A DNA stretch of 64,000 nt, taken from Xiphydria camelus. Lineage: Eukaryota; Arthropoda; Insecta; Hymenoptera; Xiphydriidae. The stretch spans positions 21,614,283 through 21,678,282 of the forward strand of contig OY783195.1 in the NCBI GenBank assembly GCA_963678675.1, given 5' to 3'. Of this stretch, positions 22,517 to 32,928 are shown one piece after another; position 1 is the stretch's first letter, and every line of letters starts with the position of its first letter. The notes under the pieces were generated by a model. That model did no database searches, had not been told where the DNA came from, and worked only from the letters and a program-made list of their open reading frames with translations. The position numbers were made by a program, and so were the translations under genes.

Positions 22517-23830
22517 TTGTATAGTGCTTACTGACTGCGTAACTTACCGACAGTCGCCTGGCTATGCAACGCGTCTGATTAAATGTTATTTAATCAATTA
22601 TAACTTATGAACTGTGCACCTGAGAATAAAATTGCTCACAACTTTTCAGCTCATAATTTATCAACGACTAACATTGCAAAAACTGTAAGCGCCATTTCCG
22701 TTATATCCTGTATAATTTCACGCGTCTCTAATATACAAGAATAAAAAACCGATGGGGTTCTCCGGAAGTAATAGAAGCATGCGTAGCCACACATAAAACT
22801 ATTTATAAACTTTCATCGAGGATGTACTCGTATTCCCTTCTCTCCGCAAGACGAATGCATAATAAATTCCTGCTCCCCCCTATGTGAAACTAATAGGTCA
22901 CAGGTAAATTTGTTTTGCCCATGCATGGTCCAGTCTTTCATGAATAATCTCGTGCCACTTGCCCCATATGCGGCAATTACGACATGCCGCGTATGTATAG
23001 AATGATTATAGTATGCAAATATTTTTTTCTTCGTTATATTCATCCTCGGATATGAGGTACGCAATTTCGCGGATTCTCAAGCGACGTGCGGGTATGGAAT
23101 TAAACGTCGACATTAGAGCGCTTTATTCTTCCGGTGTCAAGTGGATCATTAATAATCACCGAGAAACGTGGTCGCACTAAAGTCTGTTCCAAGTTATTTT
23201 TGGCACGAAGGCACATCTGTCCACGAGAAATGTAGCGCGTTGCCTCTCAAGAAAAAGCACCCTCGACATGTCCTTCCCCCAAGAAACCGACTCTGGTATA
23301 TCTACACCCGGCGTTTCTGCATTTTATTCGCGCATTTGTACATATAGAGCTGCCCCGACCTCCGGACCACTTTGTTTTACATGCACGCCGCGAAGATACC
23401 GCGGACGCGGGACACGTATAACTTTATTACCGCGTGTTTTCAATTTACCGTCGTGATACGGTGTACGGTAGTATACCTACTACTGCTTCGCGCGATATCG
23501 GATTTTCTTCCTTTCATGTTTTCCATAACGATGGGAAGAGTCGCCATTCGCATATATATATATATATATGTATATACGGAATGACTCCGTAGAAAATAAT
23601 GTCATCATTTCGAAAACCGACGATAAGCGGAGAATAATTAAATTTATGCCATTATGACTGAATACTCGGATGCCATAACAATAATTACCTTTCGCTCCTC
23701 CTTTAACGATGATGTTATATTGAACTTGAAATTGAGCATAAATTTAAACCGGAACGAAAGAGAAATATTTTATAGGATCCATTTAGCAAGGATAGTGCAA
23801 ATCTTTTTTATTTTATTTTGAACAAAAACG
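22517..23830. other. unassigned, partly GC-rich sequence
   Basis: A GC-richer patch at about 23.0-23.5 kb and a short TA run at 23553-23570. No gene or inverted repeat recognised. Confidence 0.45.
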
Positions 23831-23831
23831 C

Positions 23832-24045
23832 CCCGGGTCGAATATTTTGAACTGGTAAGCCCTGCTAAGAATTAACGTTTGCAGGTCTGAAATGAATGAA
23901 CTAGGTCTTAGGAAAATATTCTCACAATGTAGAAAGTAAACCCTGCTTGTCCTTTCATAACCTAGTTACGGTGAATATCAGATGTAGACAGGACTAACAC
24001 GGACTTGTCACAGTAGACCTGGGAAAGCCGTTATTATCCTATCGG
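23832..24045 (-). mobile_element. transposon fragment, family X copy 1
   Basis: Matches, in reverse orientation, the interrupted copy at 31148-31300 plus 32870-32928. Shared landmarks are CCCGGGTCGAATATTTTGAA, the GTAGACAGGACTAACACG segment and GGGAAAGCCGTTATTATCCT. This copy is uninterrupted and shows what the 31-kb copy looked like before insertion. The terminus CCCGRGTCGAATATTTTGA also starts the pieces at 27783 and 31400. Confidence 0.75.
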
Positions 24046-24956
24046 ATACAGTCTTATTCCTTGAACCCAAAACAGAAATCATGTAAAAATCATGAAATCA
24101 TCAAAAAAAAATGATAGCTACAATAAATTGTTATACTTTACATGATGAAAGCAGTTACATTCATATAGTACCTAATCAGTATAAATCATTCTTCTCTAAG
24201 TTTAGAAGATAAAATAATTAGACTCAAAATAAAAAATCTTTAATTCTAAAGCCATGGAAGATATTCCTGTTTTTAAAAGAATAACTATCTTGCTCACGCT
24301 GTACATCTCATCTTTGCGACTAATTAATTCGCCGACCATCTAACGGGGAAACGTGACGTTGAAGCACGTAGACGTTTCGGTAAGACGTCGTCGCATAAGA
24401 TAGGTACGGCAGCGGGGGTATGTACTACTGAAACCCTACCACACGGGAAGTTTACAGCAGGAGAGATGGTGCGCAAAACGTAGATCGCAAAGTGGCGTCT
24501 AAGGTAAATAGACTGAGAGAGGGAGTTAGTAAGAGCGAGGGAAAGAGAAAGAAGTACGTGGCGCGGACACTGTCGAGAGGCGCGGTGGCAATTACCGCGA
24601 GTGGAGGATCCTCACCTATCATACCCTTTCGCCCTTTCGTACACTCAGACGCCATCCCTCTCAATGGCCGCGTAGCACTCTCGTCGTCTCGTGAAGCCCG
24701 ACAAGACAAGGCAAGAGCTTCTCCCGCTTGTCACACTACGAGTCGGTATAGCGTGAGTCGTCACAAAGCGCAGTGCACTTTTGTTACGAATGCGACGCGT
24801 GCGACACGCACGCTCCGAATATCGCGCTGTATGCGCTCTTCGAGACGCACACTGGGACATTCTTGCGTTCGGTTAATATGAGGGGATGCACTCGCTACGT
24901 ATCGAAAAATAAAGAGAGGGAAACAATTGCGAAGAACGACGTATTAGTGAATCAGA

Positions 24957-24962
<6 letters not shown>
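24046..24962. other. unassigned; GC-rich island at 24.35-24.9 kb
   Basis: 24350-24900 is CpG-rich with mutually overlapping frames on both strands (to about 129 codons), none with a recognisable domain. The rest is AT-rich and featureless to my reading. Confidence 0.45.

Positions 24963-24987
<25 letters not shown>
24963..24987. repeat. (TA)n microsatellite
   Basis: About 12 TA units, immediately followed by the TIR of the element at 24988; it likely supplied the TA target. Confidence 0.9.
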
Positions 24988-25555
24988 CAGGGTGTTCGGA
25001 AAAAACACAGACACAGAAATAGGGGTGATAGGTTACGTCATTACAAGTATTTTGATATAAGGGACCTATACCCGCAAGCGCCCCCTTCTGGAGATATCAA
25101 CTTTTCAAGTTTATAACGACCGAGGTTGATCAAAGTAGAATAATATTGAGTTTTTTGTCTACCTGTACAATTGAAAAACAAATGAAAACTCCTTCTATCC
25201 GCATCATCTTCGAAAAGTACAAGGACTTGAGCCAAGCGGTTATCCTTTCCGCAAGCAGTTTGCGCAGTGGCACATCTATCCAGAATCGTTTCCGATGTTG
25301 CATGGACATGGGTGGCCGTCATTTTGAGCATTTGCTGTAGTACATTGTTTTTGTATGTCGTAAAATTAGATATTCGTTACCATCTTGATACGTTTCTTAT
25401 TATTCTACTTTGATCAACCTCGGTCGTTATAAACTTGAAAAGTTGATATCTCCAGAAGGGGGCGCTTGCGGGTATAGATCCCTTATATCAAAATACTTGT
25501 AATGACGTAACCTATCACCCCTATTTCTGTGTCGGTGTTTTTTCCGAACACCCTG
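24988..25555. mobile_element. mariner-derived miniature element with long arms
   Basis: CAGGGTGTTCGGAAAAAACAC at the left and its inverted copy at the right are flanked by TA (25556-25557 and the TA run). The arms, about 157 bp each (24988-25144; 25399-25555), differ at only a few positions. The 250-bp core retains the last ~60 codons of a transposase, showing descent from a Tc1/mariner-type element by internal loss and terminal duplication. Confidence 0.88.
25146..25340 (+). pseudogene. C-terminal remnant of mariner-type transposase
   Basis: An open stretch of about 64 codons ending MGGRHFEHLL then stop. A GGHFEQLL-like ending is characteristic of the mariner-type transposase also seen whole-ended at 52880. 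The DDE catalytic core is absent, so it cannot be active. It lies between the two arms of the miniature element. Confidence 0.7.
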
Positions 25556-25557
25556 TA

Positions 25558-27328
25558 TATACCTGAAAACCTTCAACTCTGCTCTTTCCCTCGGAATCTC
25601 TTTGACGCCGGTCAATTGACAACTTCTCGTGGTATCATCTTGTGAAGAATTTCGATTTTCACATCGAAAAATAATCATCAGACTTTGTCATCGAGACCGA
25701 CTGATGGCTCACGGATTATTTCATAGAATTGCTATTCTAATTTATCTTAAAAGAGCACGATTCAGTTATAAACTGTCCCTATATTTTCATTAATTTATCA
25801 TTCCTATGACGAATGTTATATAATTTTCAAGTCAATCGTATTAATCGGGGCGTGAGTCAATGTTTTTAACACGACGTAATTCCTCATATATTAATGTAAA
25901 ATCTCGCTTTTGAAACGAAGTCTGAGAAGGAACAGCAAAAAGATAAACAGATACGAAAAGAGAAAAAGTGAAAAAAATTAACCCTTTTTATACTTTAACC
26001 CGCTAAGGGCCATCTCCTTATATGGTAGTTCCCTTAAATAGCAGTAAGTCCGTAAAGACAGGGTCATACTATGGGTGCTCAGGCACCCAGAGTGGCCTCC
26101 ATAATATTAAGAGTGTAACCGTAATTAAAAACCCGAACGGGGAAAAACATTTTCCATTGCGAAACGTCGTTCCAATTCGTGTGTACCATTAAGAAAAATA
26201 ACGGAAAGATAAAAAAGCCCGTTCGAATAATGATGCCTAACCTGTACATGATACGATTGGGGGCATGACGTTCAGCGCGTTCACGTAGTGCCGTATATTG
26301 CATTACATGGAGAGTTAGGTATCGGGAAGTCATGCTGTATACAATCCATTGTAGAAGCGATCAGAAGCCAAATCGGCTCCGCCGGGTAATTTCGCACGCG
26401 CGTAACCCACGGGACAAATTACTGCGATGGCAATTAATATTGTCATCCTAATTAACTCGGCTCTTTGGCTGAGACGGCTTTACGCAGCACCGCTCACACA
26501 ACGGGCCGATTCTTAGTTTGCTCTGGGATAAAGGTTCAGCGTTGCGAAAATTACCCGCGTGACGCGCACAACCCTTTACTTCGTAGACCGAATATAATGA
26601 CTGTAACTTTCTATTATTACAGTCCCCAACGTACGAAGAGACGTACAAGTTGTAATAGAAATTTACGAGCAGCCCCTTTTGCGTTCTAAGTTCCGCGGGT
26701 TTGTAGATATATGCGAATTGACAAGAGAGCAACGTTGAACTTTTCACTTCCCCGTAGGGATACCGATAGATTGATCCGACGTTTGTTGTTATAAAATTTC
26801 CATTGAGGAGTCATGCCTCCGTGGAGATTCTTTCGTAAATACTCTTATTCTAGCGATACGAAATAAGGAAAGAGGAACTTCGAAGGATGGATGACTAATG
26901 TATATTACAATTAGACTGTCTACAGATGGAAAGTTTATTTTTAATTTTCTCTTTTTAATTAGCTAAAAAAAGCATTCTAAAGAATAGATGAATGATTAAT
27001 ATTGTAGGTATATAAAAAAACTATTATAGATAAATTGTATATTTCTACTGATAATACGCCGCAGTATTGCTTTGTATTGTTGCTCCCGATTGTGAACAAC
27101 AACACTTCCTAAAGCAAGGATGCAAATGCCACTTCATAATACGAGTATAATAGTACGTATGATGTACTACTTAAGCAGCATTCCTAAAAGGCACGAATAT
27201 AATCTCAAGATGACAAGTTTTACTTGGCAATTTTATATAGGTAATGCAACCATATAAACTCACGTGAGATGTAACAGAAAAAACATAGAATACTGATAGA
27301 TTCGATTATCGGGCTTCTTAAATCGTAT
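25558..27328. other. unassigned sequence
   Basis: Mixed composition; GC-richer around 26.2-26.7 kb. No gene, array or inverted repeat recognised. Confidence 0.45.
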
Positions 27329-27594
27329 ATCGCTGCTGCGCGGGTAAAAGGGGTCAAGTCAAATTTTGGTGAAAATTCGTTCAAGTCATTTTAGTACCTA
27401 TATAATTTTGAAGTTATTGTAGTTGTGTGGAGAGAGCTAAGTCATTTAAATAATTCGTTAGGCAACCAGTTTTACTCCAAATGACTTAGCTCTTTCCACA
27501 CAATAACAATAACTTCAAAATTATATACTAAAACGATTTGAACGCATTTTCACAAAAATTTGACTTAACCTCTTTTACCCGCGCAGCGGCGATA
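27329..27594. mobile_element. 265-bp palindromic element, TCGCTGCTGCGC ends
   Basis: TATCGCTGCTGCGCGGGTAAAA and TTTTACCCGCGCAGCGGCGA are inverted and flanked by TA. The arms run about 115 bp to a short loop near 27460. The terminus resembles that of 52153-52394 (TATCGCTGCTTTGC), suggesting related families. Confidence 0.8.
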
Positions 27595-27782
27595 TCTGGT
27601 ATAAGTATAATATTATCTGCCGAATAACTGTTATTCAATTCTGCCAATCTTATAGGAACTTAAGAAAATTGATTATCGAAAAGGTGTTTAATTTAAACTG
27701 GTAAACGTTTCTTCAAGTTTTACTCCTATGAAGATGAATGCATCACTCAACCTGATAGTCAGGCATTTGTGTAAAGACTATG

Positions 27783-27872
27783 CCCGAGTCGAATATTTTG
27801 ATCTGTTCCATTCTGAAAATAGACCTATTTTAAAATCTGTTTAGAACTGAGTAGACCTGGTGAAGTCTAAGG
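27783..27872 (+). mobile_element. family X terminal fragment
   Basis: Begins GCCCGAGTCGAATATTTTGA like the other family X ends, then breaks off where the next TIR element starts. Confidence 0.55.
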
Positions 27873-28560
27873 CCCTATACAGACGGAGCGACACGACATC
27901 AACACGACACCCGAGCATCATGTCGCTCGAATGTCGCCGCCATATATTGAAATGCAGGTATTCAGACGAGGCGATTCAACATGGAAGCGATACGACAACC
28001 GGACGACATATTGCCGAGCGACATTTTTATTCAGTCGCCAGGCAACAGTCGCCGGGCGACATACGGTACTAGACAAGGAATCTCGGGTGTAAGCATCTGG
28101 ACAGGAAGGTCGGGCTTTCCCAATCGAGCCTCCCATTGGGGTATTAGCAAGGATAGTTTACCGCTTTTTTTCTCGGGCGTTTTTTAATGCCCGCAATTTC
28201 GAGTTTTCCCTCCCGAGTCCCGCGCAATCACGCGTACGATTTTCTATCATTCTGCCTTAATTCTCTCGCTGCTACAGTCTTATCCCTTTGTTCCTCGCGA
28301 TATAAGGATGTACCCAATATTTTCTTCTCCTTCTCCGATTTCGCAAATATAAATAGACAAGGATGTCTTCTTCTTCACTCGATAGAAAGTCTTCCTCACT
28401 GCTGGACATCTCTAGATAAACTGACTAGGTAGAGTGGCAGTTTGGTTTTGTGTCGCCTCTGTATCGCCTCGTCTGAATACAAAACGCACGTCGGCGACAT
28501 TCGAGCGACATGTTGCTCGGGTGTCGTGTTGATGTCGTGTCGTTCCGTCTGTATTCGCTG
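27873..28560. mobile_element. TIR element rich in CGACA motifs
   Basis: CAGACGGAGCGACACGACAT at the left and ATGTCGTGTCGTTCCGTCTG at the right are inverted copies. The arms run about 100 bp and contain ACACGACACCCGAGC and ATGTCGCTCGAATGTCGCC, then TATTCAGACGAGGCGAT. The 360-bp core shows no transposase. Superfamily unknown. Confidence 0.75.
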
Positions 28561-29131
28561 TGTGCAAAAAGCCTAGTGGCGCCGTTGGCGGCGCCTATCG
28601 AAAGTGTAGCTGGAGCCGTCAGTAAGTACTGACATAGGATTAAAAACTTTTTTTATTTATTTGCACGAGGTAATTATTTTATCAATGATATATACACTGT
28701 GGTGAATTAACTTTAATTGTATCTATGTTGACAAGAAAAATCGTAACGTTACGAAGTGATAAAAGTATGCTGTGTGTTACTTTTGATTCCACGTTGTAGG
28801 TTAACTATCCGACGAAAATGAATTTCGTCATTCGAACGGGGTTTGGGTCCATTTTTACATTATACTTACTCCAACTACAGATTCAAATACCGGCCACCAT
28901 GGGCGCTGTAAGTTCTATTCAGCCGCTATAGTATGGCATTGCACGTAGCGAATAGGGCCTAAAAAGACCTGTAAAGGGATTTTTCTCTAAAACACACACA
29001 CACCTAAGTTATCCTGATATGTAAATATGGTCCTCACTGTCCTTAATAAGTCGGACGTATTCTTTCGCGCTAGTCGATATCCTAAAACGTGCTGTTTAGC
29101 TCTTTTTTGTATAATTTGAAATTTATAGATA
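28561..29131. other. unassigned sequence
   Basis: Includes a short GGCGCC-rich segment (28570-28620) and a CA run (28991-29003). No gene seen. Confidence 0.45.
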
Positions 29132-30019
29132 ACACAGGCACACAAAAAAAAAGGTCTTGTTCCCAGAACCAGACCAGCATCTTTATGTTTTTGGGGTCGC
29201 TGAATCCGAATCCGGTGTCCGTTTGCCTCCATCACGTCACATTTTTTTTCAATCTCAAAAAACCATCAATAGATCATGATTTTCAAAAAGTTAATGGACT
29301 TAAACCAAATTCGCTATAAGGGGTTTTTTGGGTCGCTGATCACGAATCTGAAATCGGAGTTCAAAAATTCAAGATGGCGGATCCAATATGGCGGACGAGA
29401 TTTTTGAAAATCGACGGATTCATGCCGAATTTGGTATAAGGAGGTTTTTTGGGTCGCTGATCATGAATCTGAAGTCAGATTTTAAGAATTCAAGATGGCG
29501 GATCCAATATGGAGGACAAGATTTTCGAAAACTTTGAATTTTTGTAAATATAACTTCATATTCGTCATTAGCGATCGAAAAAAAAACCCTATACCAAATT
29601 TGGCATGAATCCGTCGATTTTCGAAAATCTTGTCCTCCATATTGGATCCGCCATCTTGAATTTTTTAAATCTGACTTCAGATTCATGATCAGCGACCCAA
29701 AGAAACCCCTTATACCAAATTCGGCATGAATCCGTCGATTTTCAAAAATCTCGTCCGCCATATTGGATCCGCCATTTTGCATTTTTGAAATCCTATTTCA
29801 GATTCGTGATCAGCGACCCAAAAAAACCCCTATAGCGAATTTGGTTTAAGTCCATTAACTTTTTGAAAATCATGATCTATTGGTGGTTTTTTGAGATTAA
29901 AAAAAAATGTGACGTGATGGAGACAAACGGACACCGGATTCGGATTCAGTGACCCCAAAAACATAAAGATATACTGGTCTGGTTCCGGGAACAAGGCCTT
30001 TTTTTTTGTGTGCCTGTGT
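29132..30019. mobile_element. 888-bp palindrome with internal repeated GATGGCGGATCC units
   Basis: ACACAGGCACACAAAAAAAA and its inverted copy close the element. Each ~400-bp arm contains two or three sub-units about 121 bp long, marked by GGGTCGCTGATCAYGAATCTG and AAGATGGCGGATCCAATATGG (29331 and 29452 in the left arm). Arms differ by scattered substitutions. No transposase is visible. Confidence 0.85.
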
Positions 30020-30493
30020 AATCAATTAAACATTCTGAACGGAAAATTATTTATAGGTAGCCTTGAACTGAAAGGAAAGGGGTGGCAATGTATTAGCAAT
30101 TTTATTAATTCCTCTCTCTATAATGTTGATAAATAAATAAATAAAAATATACACATTTTTGTGAATTAATAAAATATAGATAAATAAAATTCAAATTTAA
30201 TTTTCTTCATTGAAAGAGGAATTATTATAGTGGGAAGGGGGGAAGGAGTGAGGAATATGATGTTCCTATTTTCTCAACTCATTTCCCTTTCAACGAAAAG
30301 AATGTAATAAAAATTTGACTTAAAATTTACTATCATTTTTATACATTAAGTTATTTAATACGTTTAGTGGTTTTCAAATAATAATTAATTAATAGGGAAC
30401 TTGCACGTGCCAGATTTTTTAATACTTTTGGTATTAATGTACTCTTTAGACCTTAACAGTATTCATAAAAAAGAAAATGATCAGTTATCTTGT
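30020..30493. other. AT-rich unassigned sequence
   Basis: Low-complexity A/T runs and a short purine patch (30230-30260). Nothing else seen. Confidence 0.5.
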
Positions 30494-30588
30494 TTAAGGG
30501 CGTGTTCAGAAATTGGCTGACAGTACTGCATTCCCATTCCGAAGTATGGGAACGCAGTACTGTCAGCCAATTTATGAACAAGCTCTAA
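30494..30588. mobile_element. 95-bp near-perfect hairpin
   Basis: AAATTGGCTGACAGTACTGC pairs with its inverted copy, the arms extending from TTTARRGC at the ends through GCAGTACTG to TTCCCATTCCGAAGT at the tip. Arms are about 45 nt with almost no loop. It may be a minimal miniature element; the fold would also suit a small-RNA precursor, for which there is no other evidence. Confidence 0.7.
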
Positions 30589-30611
30589 ATATTTTGTGAT
30601 AATGAATTAAA

Positions 30612-30751
30612 GTTTGACATGTGGCGACCCGTCACGCTGTGGCGGCCTGACGCCAGATGGCGCCGACCCTCTCGACCCTCGGCTCGCGGCTTCTGGCCCC
30701 CGGCTCTCGGCTCTCGGTAGTAAAACGGCGGTGCCGTACTATATAAGAGGA
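30612..30751 (-). repeat. dispersed repeat with TATATAG box, copy 2
   Basis: Reverse-complement counterpart of 9365-9452: GGCGGCCTGACGCCAG, then CGGCTCTCGG (twice), then ACTATATAAGAGG. Divergence is substantial. Its recurrence in a different context argues that the repeat is a mobile-element part and not a host promoter. Confidence 0.5.
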
Positions 30752-30913
30752 CCACAGAGCATCTGTCGACTCCATAGACCGACTCCGGGTCGAAATGGCG
30801 AACTTACTTTTCGTTCTCCACAGACAGTTTTTGAACACGATTTTTCGACTCGTGACGTTCATCATGAAGATACTAAATGTGTTAAATACAAATTAAATAA
30901 CTGCATATTCATT

Positions 30914-31062
30914 TACCGTATGTCCCATAAGAAACGCAACAAGCGACAGTTACCTTCGGCAGTATTTGCCGATGGTGCACATGTAAAAGACTCAAGCACC
31001 GTCGGCAAATACTGCCGAAGGTAAATGTCGCTTGCTGCGTTTCTTATGGGATACACGGTATA
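30914..31062. mobile_element. 149-bp hairpin element
   Basis: TACCGTATGTCCCATAAGAA and its inverted copy enclose about 65-bp arms containing ACCTTCGGCAGTATTTGCCG, with a ~20-nt loop. Non-coding miniature element. Confidence 0.78.
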
Positions 31063-31399
31063 CGTGGGAGGAAGGTGAAGAGGGTGGGGGAAACAAAATT
31101 CAGAAGATCTTCTACCTGGTTAGAGTACCGTCGAAAGAGAATGCGTTAGGATAATAACGGCTTTCCCAGGTCTACCGTGACAAGTTCGTGTTAGTCCTGT
31201 CTACATCTGATATTCACCGTAACTAGGTTATGGAAGGACAAGCAAGGTTTACTTTCTACATTGTGAGAATATTTTCCTAATACCTAGTTCATTCCTTTTA
31301 GGGCCGGTATTATAAAGCCCGTTGACCGACGGTTGAGCTTGAACCGGTGGTTGGCGTATACCCAAACTGCAGGCGAACCGCCGCACGGTTGAAGCTCAA

Positions 31400-32827
31400 C
31401 CCGAGTCGAATATTTGATTCTAGTTTATCCTTCTTAAAATTATTTTGACCTATTTGAGTCTACAAAGATTTTCTGTAATTTAAAATGGTCTATGTGGTAC
31501 TTCTTGCAAACCTTTTTTGACCTACTTTGTTCTGTGGATCCTAGTAAGTTCTACGTAGTACTAAATAAGTCTAAATATTGTTACTGAATTTTGCCATTTC
31601 TACCGTGTAGTACTAAAAAAGCCTTCGTGGTAAATTAGTTGCTTTCAATAATGAAGGAGCTCCTTTAATATTTAGAAGTGAGTGAAATAAAGATTAAAAA
31701 TTGTGTATTATTTTGTAATTAAACAATCTTGCCATAAGTATCGAAAAAAAAAGTTTATTATAATGGAAAACGTTCTACAAGTATTTGGTTACTTCCAATA
31801 TATTATTTGTTTCTTATTAATTAATCTTTTAAAATATTTTATATTTTTCTCCCGTTTATTTATTATCTCTCCTTTTGCGTAGGATATGACATATAAAAAG
31901 AGTTGTACGAATAGTTTGAATTTCAACCTTTTTCATTTTTTCAATTTTGTTAGAATTTTTTAATCGGCATCAAATCAATACTCTGGACCTGATCTGGTTA
32001 ACCACGTCTGGTCCTCATTAGGAATTCCTGATCGGGTCCAGAGAGAGAGGGTAATGATTTGCATTACATATCTTATCAGGAGCTAGTCAGGCATTCCTTA
32101 CCTGGACCAGGGGAGGATCAGCCGAAAATTTCTAGTCGGGGTGGTATCACCATAGTGTGTTCGTGTGACAGAAAGTAAGAGCATCGTAGCTACACAGTAA
32201 ACACACTTATTGTTAGTGGTTCACGGCGGGAAAACCCAGTGTTTAAACTCAGTGCAGTCATGGAGCCTTAACGACGTGCAAATATTTCGTAAATATATTG
32301 TGAATGCACTGTCTTCACTACATTTTTCAATTAAAAAATAACAAAATCGATATAATAATGATGTTTCAAACAGTGCAAATTGTACCGAATTATTCCATAA
32401 ATAATGAATTATGTAAAGTCACTACGTATATATGATTCAGTTTGGAGTGGACGTGCATATTCTTTTGACACATACAGTTTTTTATCATGCAATAATCTGA
32501 AATATTGAGGAATCCGAAGGGAATAAAATATCGGTTAACCCTCCGTTAGGCGGGTGGATTCTACTAGACGTGCTATTCAAATGGGCGTGGATTACAATGG
32601 TAATCCACCCGCCTAATGGAGGGTTAAAGTAGGTTATTTTCGGTTTTAGCGTTAGTTCTAAAAAGTCCTAAAACCATCCCAAATCTGCAATAAGTAAAAT
32701 CTTTTAGGCTCACTTAGGATTTTGCACATAATAGAAAATAACGTTTACGTAGACCTATTAAGTCCTAATACATCCTAAAAAGTATTCGAAATTATAGGAC
32801 ATTCTAGGTTCAAATATTCGACTCGGG
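31400..32827. mobile_element. family X element, 1.4 kb, innermost large insertion
   Basis: CCCGAGTCGAATATTTGATTC at the left and TCAAATATTCGACTCGGG at the right are inverted ends shared with the other family X pieces. The AT-rich body repeats ACCTA, GTCCTA and CTACGTAG-type motifs and has no transposase frame. A TTAA hairpin (32539-32623) sits within it, and a short inverted repeat CTCTGGACC/GGTCCAGAG lies at about 31981-32044. Confidence 0.7.
32539..32623. mobile_element. 85-bp TTAA-flanked hairpin
   Basis: CCCTCCGTTAGGCGGGTGGA and TCCACCCGCCTAATGGAGGG are inverted, flanked by TTAA (32535-32538; 32624-32627). TTAA duplication is the hallmark of piggyBac-type elements, so a piggyBac-mobilised miniature element is inferred. 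Confidence 0.75.
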
Positions 32828-32928
32828 TAACCTTCGGTCAACCGGACTTTATAATACCGGCTCTCTCTCTTAGACCTGCAAACGTTAATTCCAGGACTTA
32901 CCAGTTCAAAATATTCGACCCGGGTAGG

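Larger units (their letters stand above)
31301..32869. mobile_element. GGGCCGG-ended element (PIF/Harbinger-like), itself interrupted
   Basis: GGGCCGGTATTATAAAGCCC at the left is inverted at the right (GGACTTTATAATACCGGC, followed by a few TC units). TTA lies on both sides (31298-31300; 32870-32872), fitting the 3-bp TWA target duplication known for PIF/Harbinger. Only ~100 bp of left half and ~40 bp of right half belong to it; the left half contains its own hairpin, GTTGAGCTTGAACCG with CGGTTGAAGCTCAAC. The rest is inserted DNA. Confidence 0.65.
31148..32928 (+). mobile_element. family X copy 2, split by a nested insertion
   Basis: 31148-31300 and 32870-32928 together match the uninterrupted copy at 23832-24045 (opposite orientation). 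The interruption falls inside the CTAGTTCATTC...AGACCTGCAAACG segment. The right end is TTCAAAATATTCGACCCGGG. This is the outermost layer of the nest. Confidence 0.78.

Noticed and set aside
24492..24881. 129-codon frame near 24.5 kb
   Set aside because: No recognisable domain, opposite-strand frames overlap, located in a GC-rich island.
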